Origin: an uncultured Bacteriovorax sp.
GTDB taxonomy: Bacteria; Bdellovibrionota; Bacteriovoracia; Bacteriovoracales; Bacteriovoracaceae
DNA: 9,745 nucleotides
Assembly: GCA_943914745.1 (NCBI GenBank)
Contig: CALUDF010000091.1
Coordinates: 1 to 9,745, forward strand
Reading direction: 5' to 3'
Under the pieces are notes generated by a model that worked only from the letters and a program-made list of their open reading frames with translations, was not told the DNA's origin and ran no database searches. The position numbers and the translations under genes are program-made. Position 1 is the first letter of the stretch, and the number at the start of each line of letters is the position of its first letter. Below are positions 5,208 to 9,745 of the stretch, piece by piece.

Positions 5208-7712
5208 ATGGAAGAAAAAAATAAATTTGTTAGAGTTAAGGGCGCAAGGGAAAACAACCTCAAAGATATTAAAGTTGATATCCCAAGAGATTCCCTAGTC
5301 GTATTCACTGGTGTATCAGGATCAGGAAAATCGTCATTAGCCTTCGGAACCCTTTATGCGGAAGCACAAAGGCGGTATCTAGAATCCGTTTCGCCTTACG
5401 CCCGTCGTCTATTTAATCAAATGTCGGTCCCTGAAGTCGATGAGATCGAAGGTCTGCCGCCGGCAGTTGCTCTTCAACAACAAAGAGGGTCTCCCTCGAC
5501 TCGTTCGTCAGTCGGAAGTGTCACAACGCTCTCAAATCTTCTTAGAATGCTTTACTCTAGGGCTGGTGTATATCCTCCGAAACAAGGTATCATTTACGCC
5601 GAAGAATTTTCACCGAATACCCCCGAAGGGGCTTGTCCGCATTGTCAAGGACTCGGACGCATTTTAGATGCCACCGAGAAATCTATGGTTCTTGATGACA
5701 GTCTTACCATCCGGGAAAAAGCAGTCACAGCTTGGCCTTCGGCCTGGCAGGGCCAGAACCAAAGAGATATTCTTACTACGATGGGCATCGACATAGATGT
5801 GCCTTGGAAGAAGCTTTCTAAAAAGGACCGCGACTTTATCCTTTACTCAAAAGAAAAGCCGACTGTTCCTGTATATGCAGGCTGGAACCTAGATGAGGTA
5901 AAGGCAGCGCTTAAAAGAAAAGCTTCACCGAGCTATATGGGGACCTTCACATCAGCACGTGAATATGTACTTTCGACTTATCGGACATCTCAAAGCGCGC
6001 TAATGAAAAACCGCGTTTCAAAATACATCGTGAGTTCACTTTGCCCTGAGTGCCACGGGAAGAGATTAAAAAAAGAAGCTCTGTCTGTTAAATTTGAAGG
6101 ACTTGATATTGGTGAAATGTCTGAGCTTCCGATGAAGAAGCTTGCTCAAGTGTTTACCCCCTATGCTCAAGGGTCAGCCCCTTACTTCAAGAAAATTCGG
6201 GAAAAACATCCAGAGCAAGGAATAGTCGCGCAAAGGATTGCGGAGGACATTGTCGAACGTCTGAAGGTTCTTTTGGATTTAGGATTAGGGCATCTATCGC
6301 TTGAAAGACGTACTCCATCGCTCTCGCCTGGGGAGCTACAACGAATGAGACTTGCCACTCAAGTGCGGTCGAATTTATTTGGTGTTGTCTATGTGCTTGA
6401 TGAGCCATCGGCAGGACTTCACCCAGCCGATACCGAGGCTTTGCTTCGCGCTTTTGAAGCTCTTAAATCATCCGGAAACTCTTTGTTTATTGTCGAGCAT
6501 GAAATTGAAGTCATCCAAAAAGCCGACTGGGTCGTAGATGTAGGACCAAAAGCCGGTGAAAAGGGAGGACAGATTCTTTATAGTGGGCCACTCGCTGGAT
6601 TAAAGAAAATTGCCAATTCACAAACGGCTCATTTTCTTTTTAATCAAAAATTTGATCATCCATCAAAAGAGCGTGAGATTCGAGATTTTCTTAAACTAAA
6701 AGGAATTACGAGACATAATCTCGAAAATCTTTCTGTCGATTTCCCACTTCATGCACTCACTAGCGTGACTGGTATTTCGGGATCAGGAAAATCATCTTTG
6801 GTGCAATCACTGGTTGAGCTATTAACTTCCAGTCTGGGACATGAGGTTGTAAACGAAGAGGTTCCTGTTGACTTAGAAAATGAAGCTGTTGCAGTTACCA
6901 AGGGTCAAATCGTTGGGTCGCCAGGTGTCACTCGCGTTATTCAGGTAGATCAAAAATCAATTGGCCGAACTCCTCGCTCAAATCTTGCGACCTATACAGG
7001 CCTTTTTGATCATGTAAGAAAAATATTTTCTCAAACGAAACTTTCTAAATCACGTCGTTACGATGCAGGAAGATTTTCTTTCAATGTTGCCAAAGGAAGA
7101 TGTGAGAACTGTGAGGGTGAAGGCTTCGTGATGGTCGAACTCTTATTCCTTCCAAGTGTGTATGCCCCATGTCCGGTGTGCCAAGGGGCACGTTTTAACG
7201 AACAAACTCTGGAAGTTAAGTATAAGGAAAAAAACATTGCCGAAGTCTTAAAGCTTACGGTTGATGAAGCTGCGGAATTTTTCCATGAAGATGAAACGGT
7301 GATGAAGTCCCTTCGAGTTCTTCAGGATGTCGGACTTGGATACATCCGCCTTGGGCAACCGGCGACAGAGCTTTCCGGCGGTGAAGCGCAAAGAATCAAG
7401 CTAGCCACAGAGTTACAGCGCCCATCTCGTGGTGATACGCTCTATATCCTCGACGAACCGACAACCGGCCTTCATCCATCTGACGTGGAAAGACTTATGA
7501 CCCAACTCCAAAAACTGGTTGATATTGGAAATACTGTGATTACCGTTGAGCACGATATGCGTGTCGTCTCTGAGAGCGATTGGGTTATAGATATGGGGCC
7601 AGGAGCTGGAGAGGATGGCGGAAAGATTGTGGCACAAGGGCGACCTAGAGAAGTTGCCAAGGTTAAAAAAAGTGTGACTGCCAAATATTTGTCAAACTTT
7701 CTCAAGCAGTGA
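5208..7712 (+). CDS. Class II UvrA paralogue (UvrA2-like) lacking the UvrB-binding domain
   Basis: UvrA proteins are dimeric ABC ATPases that find distorting DNA lesions. This one has 834 residues, about 100 fewer than E. coli UvrA (940). Seen in order: Walker A GVSGSGKS at 35-42; the class II hallmark region LPPAVALQQQRGSPSTRSSVGS (about 84-105, shown in part); CPHC (143-146) and CPEC (279-282), possible metal ligands; signature LSPGELQR near 371; Walker B LDEP with Asp398-Glu399; second Walker A GISGSGKS at 522-529; zinc module C632, C635, C655, C658; signature LSGGEAQR from 722; and Walker B Asp749-Glu750. The UvrB-binding domain that normally follows the first ABC segment is missing: RAGVYPPKQG runs almost directly into the SPNTPEGACPHC segment. 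Class II members are linked to tolerance of DNA-binding drugs in antibiotic producers. The divergent MarR gene suggests control by a compound. The family call is firm; the biological role is inferred. Confidence 0.93.
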   Translation: MEEKNKFVRVKGARENNLKDIKVDIPRDSLVVFTGVSGSGKSSLAFGTLYAEAQRRYLESVSPYARRLFNQMSVPEVDEIEGLPPAVALQQQRGSPSTRSSVGSVTTLSNLLRMLYSRAGVYPPKQGIIYAEEFSPNTPEGACPHCQGLGRILDATEKSMVLDDSLTIREKAVTAWPSAWQGQNQRDILTTMGIDIDVPWKKLSKKDRDFILYSKEKPTVPVYAGWNLDEVKAALKRKASPSYMGTFTSAREYVLSTYRTSQSALMKNRVSKYIVSSLCPECHGKRLKKEALSVKFEGLDIGEMSELPMKKLAQVFTPYAQGSAPYFKKIREKHPEQGIVAQRIAEDIVERLKVLLDLGLGHLSLERRTPSLSPGELQRMRLATQVRSNLFGVVYVLDEPSAGLHPADTEALLRAFEALKSSGNSLFIVEHEIEVIQKADWVVDVGPKAGEKGGQILYSGPLAGLKKIANSQTAHFLFNQKFDHPSKEREIRDFLKLKGITRHNLENLSVDFPLHALTSVTGISGSGKSSLVQSLVELLTSSLGHEVVNEEVPVDLENEAVAVTKGQIVGSPGVTRVIQVDQKSIGRTPRSNLATYTGLFDHVRKIFSQTKLSKSRRYDAGRFSFNVAKGRCENCEGEGFVMVELLFLPSVYAPCPVCQGARFNEQTLEVKYKEKNIAEVLKLTVDEAAEFFHEDETVMKSLRVLQDVGLGYIRLGQPATELSGGEAQRIKLATELQRPSRGDTLYILDEPTTGLHPSDVERLMTQLQKLVDIGNTVITVEHDMRVVSESDWVIDMGPGAGEDGGKIVAQGRPREVAKVKKSVTAKYLSNFLKQ

Positions 7713-7721
7713 TGACAATAA

Positions 7722-7757
7722 TCTCCTTCTTGGTGCCGTTGGCAGCCAAGAAGGAGA
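7722..7757. terminator. Long hairpin between the convergent uvrA paralogue and methyltransferase gene
   Basis: TCTCCTTCTTGG (7722-7733) pairs perfectly with CCAAGAAGGAGA (7746-7757). The stem can be extended by TGCC/GGCA (7734-7737/7741-7744) around a GTT loop, leaving a single bulged G at 7745. It lies 9 bases after the uvrA-paralogue stop and 33 bases after the methyltransferase stop on the other strand. The U tract is weak on both sides (CAATTTA on +, TTATTGT on -). Probably bidirectional. Confidence 0.7.
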
Positions 7758-7790
7758 CAATTTACATCGAGGATGAGAGTTAGGATAAGC

Positions 7791-8321
7791 TCACTCGCTT
7801 AAAAGTAAATTATCTTCTGCCTTTGCTCTGAAACGATAAAGTAATACGGAAACAAGACATAGCACCCCATTAAAAGGATTGAGCATCACTAGACCTATCT
7901 CGGAAATGATATACCCTATATACATAGGATGCTTTAGGTAGCGATAAATCCCACTACGAACTATGCCTCGATTGGCCGGCGATATACCAATTGAAGTTCC
8001 AAGCTCAAGCGTTGCAAAGACCACAATTAAAAATCCAATAATGGCTAAAAGGTCTGAAACTAAAAATATGGTCTTTAAAGAAACTGTAGGACCTAGATAA
8101 AGAAGCGGAACAGCCGAAGAAATATATGCAACAATTGTTAAGCTCCTCGATCCCTTGGATTGAGCGACCTTTCTTTTAGAAAAGAAATACGCGGCAGCAA
8201 AATCCCTTAAAACCAGCAATAAGAAAAAGATAAGATGAGTTTGTTGCCAGCGATAAAATGCTACGACACCAAACCCACTCATCATTACTGATCCAAAGTA
8301 TTTACCACTATCGGTTTTCAT
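7791..8321 (-). CDS. Isoprenylcysteine carboxyl methyltransferase / PEMT-type membrane methyltransferase
   Basis: A 176-residue integral membrane protein with about five hydrophobic segments (roughly 10-24, 29-47, 61-77, 84-105 and 133-162). The C-terminal half carries the family signature: RSGIYRYLKHPMYIGY at about 122-137, with His131-Pro132, and a closing RFRAKAEDNLL at about 163-173. These residues bind S-adenosylmethionine in ICMT and phospholipid N-methyltransferase relatives. Bacterial members rarely have known substrates. No prenylated CAAX protein is visible nearby, so carboxyl methylation of isoprenylcysteine should not be assumed; a lipid or small-molecule substrate is equally possible. 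The ATG follows directly on the stop of the preceding gene (TAAATG), with an AGGAA Shine-Dalgarno inside that gene, which indicates translational coupling. It is the last gene of the four-gene unit and ends at a shared hairpin. Confidence 0.85.
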   Translation of the reverse strand: MKTDSGKYFGSVMMSGFGVVAFYRWQQTHLIFFLLLVLRDFAAAYFFSKRKVAQSKGSRSLTIVAYISSAVPLLYLGPTVSLKTIFLVSDLLAIIGFLIVVFATLELGTSIGISPANRGIVRSGIYRYLKHPMYIGYIISEIGLVMLNPFNGVLCLVSVLLYRFRAKAEDNLLLSE

Positions 8322-8678
8322 TTAGATTCCTGGCTCGCCACGATCGCGAAGAGATTGAAACTCTGGTTGGTTGATAACCTTAACTAGAGCATCCTCCGCT
8401 CCAATCGCTTGAATGTAGCGTAGCGCCTGTCGAGCAATTGCTTCTTTTAGGTTTTCGCTATTCGTGATCTGAGGAAATTCCTCACTTAAAAGAGTATCGC
8501 CAGAGAGAGCTGTATCACCGCCAGAAGCGATCTCTTTTCTAAGATCAATTAATTTAGACATCTTGTCTTCTTCTTCCTCTATTGAGAAAAATCCAGATTC
8601 AGAAGCATATACTTTTAGCGTCTGAATAGTGGCCCCAATAGCCAAAACAAGGGCTAATGCCTGTATTGTTTTCTTCAT
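8322..8678 (-). CDS. Small acidic exported protein of unknown function
   Basis: I do not recognise a family. The 118-residue protein begins with a convincing signal peptide: MKK, a hydrophobic core at about 5-19, and a likely signal peptidase I site after Ala25 (VYA). The mature part of about 93 residues starts with an acidic stretch (IEEEEDKM at 33-40). It continues with a short Gly/Ser/Thr-rich low-complexity segment, ALSGDTLLSEEF (about 57-68), a helical stretch (about 75-103) and a charged tail ending RGEPGI. It has no cysteine, so lipoprotein anchoring or prenylation is excluded. It probably acts in the periplasm or outside the cell. The start is set by AAGGAGA just upstream, partly formed by the stop codon of the hydrolase gene. 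The gene ends directly at the methyltransferase start. Confidence 0.75.
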   Translation of the reverse strand: MKKTIQALALVLAIGATIQTLKVYASESGFFSIEEEEDKMSKLIDLRKEIASGGDTALSGDTLLSEEFPQITNSENLKEAIARQALRYIQAIGAEDALVKVINQPEFQSLRDRGEPGI

Positions 8679-8687
8679 ATTATCTCC

Positions 8688-9464
8688 TTATGATCGCAAT
8701 AGTTTATTTTCAATCAGACTGGCGACCTTTTCAGGCTGATCGACTGTTACAAAATGGCTTGCATTCTCAATTTCAAAAAAATCAAATTTTCCCATTTGAG
8801 CATCGGATTTTAAAATATTTGGCGGAAGAAGCTTGTCATCCCTTCCGCAAATAAAAATCTTTTTTGCTTTAACTTTATTAAGGTAATCAAGCATTGACTC
8901 CTTATCTAAAACATCTGAACGGTTGTCCTTAAAGAAAGATGCCGAGACTTTATCATTGAGAAGTAGGTCTTTTCCTTTTGGACTTGTGAAATATAAAACT
9001 CCATATTCGGAAAGCCATTTTGCAAATGAAGAATCATCTTGCTTCTGAGACCAGTCTGCTTCAGCTTCAATAAGCGCAGGAGTCTTATTGGCAATGTAGT
9101 TATCATTTGCCGATGATAAAGATGCTTTTAGAAAGGGCGTTGATAGACAGACAAGACCCGATACAGCTTTTTGTAGAAGTAAATCTGCCGCGAAAAATCC
9201 ACCGAACGAATGTCCCAGGGCGAACTTAACACCAGATTCTCTTTGAACAACATCCGCCAGTGCAGATGCTACTTCTACAAACGATTTTTTGCCTTGATAT
9301 TCGGAATTATTAGTTCCTTGCAGATCAACATAGGTCAATTCAAAATGGCGTTTTAATAAATTTAAACTTCTCAGTGTAAGCGAACTTAACCCAGGACCTC
9401 CGGCAATAATAAATATCTTGGGTGCATCAGTCACGAGTGAAGAAACTTTAGTCAGTTTAATCAT
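8688..9464 (-). CDS. Alpha/beta hydrolase, proline-iminopeptidase-like
   Basis: A 258-residue alpha/beta-hydrolase-fold protein. The oxyanion region reads AGGPGLSSLT at 21-30, which resembles the HGGPG motif of proline iminopeptidase relatives. The nucleophile elbow is GHSFGG with Ser86. The acid is Asp209 or Asp210 in GRDDKLLPP, and the catalytic His237 lies in ASHFVTVDQPE. The triad appears complete, so it should be an active esterase, peptidase or lactonase; the substrate cannot be read from the sequence. No signal peptide is visible, so it is probably cytoplasmic. Its ATG overlaps the stop of the upstream regulator gene in an ATGA arrangement (4 bases). Nine bases separate its stop from the next start. 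This tight packing suggests a shared transcript and task with the exported protein and the membrane methyltransferase. Confidence 0.85.
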   Translation of the reverse strand: MIKLTKVSSLVTDAPKIFIIAGGPGLSSLTLRSLNLLKRHFELTYVDLQGTNNSEYQGKKSFVEVASALADVVQRESGVKFALGHSFGGFFAADLLLQKAVSGLVCLSTPFLKASLSSANDNYIANKTPALIEAEADWSQKQDDSSFAKWLSEYGVLYFTSPKGKDLLLNDKVSASFFKDNRSDVLDKESMLDYLNKVKAKKIFICGRDDKLLPPNILKSDAQMGKFDFFEIENASHFVTVDQPEKVASLIENKLLRS

Positions 9465-9745
9465 ACCAGCGCCTCAACTTTTTCCCTGAAAGCCTGCGCG
9501 CTCAAAGTTTTATTGAGATTAAACTCTTTCAACCATCGATATAGTGTGGCTTCACTAATTCCAAGACTAACAGCAGCTTTACGTTTATTGCCATTAAACT
9601 CGTTGAGTGTCTTAATAACTTCTTCTTTTCGAGCGTTAGTTTCAACAACTTCGGCTCTCGTAAGGTTTACATCATTTGCTGATTGACCATATCCAATTGC
9701 TTGGGCAACGGTTGCCTTGTCGATGGTGGTTTTATTGGACAAAAC
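9461..9745 (-). CDS. C-terminal part of a Fis-type (NtrC-like) transcriptional activator, truncated by the window edge
   Basis: About 94 codons are visible and the frame stays open to the right edge. The nearest start candidate is a TTG at 9742 without a visible ribosome binding site in the window, so the gene very probably begins outside. The last 45 residues carry a Fis-type helix-turn-helix: EEVIKTLNEFNGNKRKAA followed by the recognition helix region SLGISEATLYRWLKEF. This is the usual DNA-binding end of sigma-54-dependent activators. The preceding DKATVAQAI segment resembles the linker after their AAA+ domain. The AAA+ domain itself is not in the window, so the sigma-54 link is inferred; a stand-alone Fis-like protein is the alternative. 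The stop overlaps the hydrolase start by four bases, so it is the upstream cistron of the operon. Confidence 0.75.
   Translation of the reverse strand, partial: VLSNKTTIDKATVAQAIGYGQSANDVNLTRAEVVETNARKEEVIKTLNEFNGNKRKAAVSLGISEATLYRWLKEFNLNKTLSAQAFREKVEALV

Noticed and set aside
7791..8678. Prenylated-peptide or CAAX processing system
   Set aside because: The neighbouring exported protein has no cysteine and no CAAX end, so isoprenylcysteine methylation of it is impossible despite the methyltransferase family name.

Overview
The window looks like a chromosomal stretch from a free-living Gram-negative bacterium of moderate, somewhat AT-rich base composition. The gene style would fit the Bdellovibrio group (Bdellovibrionota): a Fis-type sigma-54 activator tail, many short convergent or divergent units, and a recombinase-like DNA-binding protein without a catalytic domain. 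That assignment is an impression from the protein sequences, not a demonstrated match. No rRNA, tRNA, CRISPR array or complete insertion sequence was seen.

Left region (1-1307): the 3' part of a serine-recombinase-like DNA-binding protein lacking a catalytic domain runs to 500. It is followed, after a strong ribosome binding site, by a 53-residue protein with a hydrophobic N-terminus (517-678). A cluster of nested inverted repeats (683-799) and about 500 bases without a supportable gene come next. Then fdhA (1308-2504, +) encodes a zinc- and NAD-dependent glutathione-independent formaldehyde dehydrogenase.

Central region (2505-7790): this is the most interesting part. A uvrB-type gene (2589-4565, -) and a MarR-family regulator gene (4646-5077, -) lie on one strand, 80 bases apart. 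A class II uvrA-type gene (5208-7712, +) is divergent from them. The intergenic region between marR and uvrA carries two adjacent 18-bp palindromes that abut the -35 of a good sigma-70-type promoter, so the MarR protein probably controls its own gene (and perhaps uvrB) and the uvrA paralogue together. The UvrA protein lacks the UvrB-binding domain. The UvrB protein has lost two of three arginines known to contact UvrA and has a degenerate C-terminal UVR (UvrC-binding) motif. Together they look like a diverged, possibly chemically induced DNA-lesion recognition module rather than the housekeeping repair genes.

Right region (7791-9745): four tightly packed minus-strand genes read from the right edge. 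They are the C-terminal end of a Fis-type (NtrC-like) regulator, an alpha/beta hydrolase (4-base overlap), a small acidic exported protein of unknown function (9-base gap) and an ICMT/PEMT-type membrane methyltransferase (0-base gap). The tight coupling indicates one operon, but its substrate cannot be read from the sequence.

The two convergent junctions (fdhA/uvrB and uvrA/methyltransferase) each hold a long perfect hairpin lacking a strong U tract, probably acting as bidirectional terminators.
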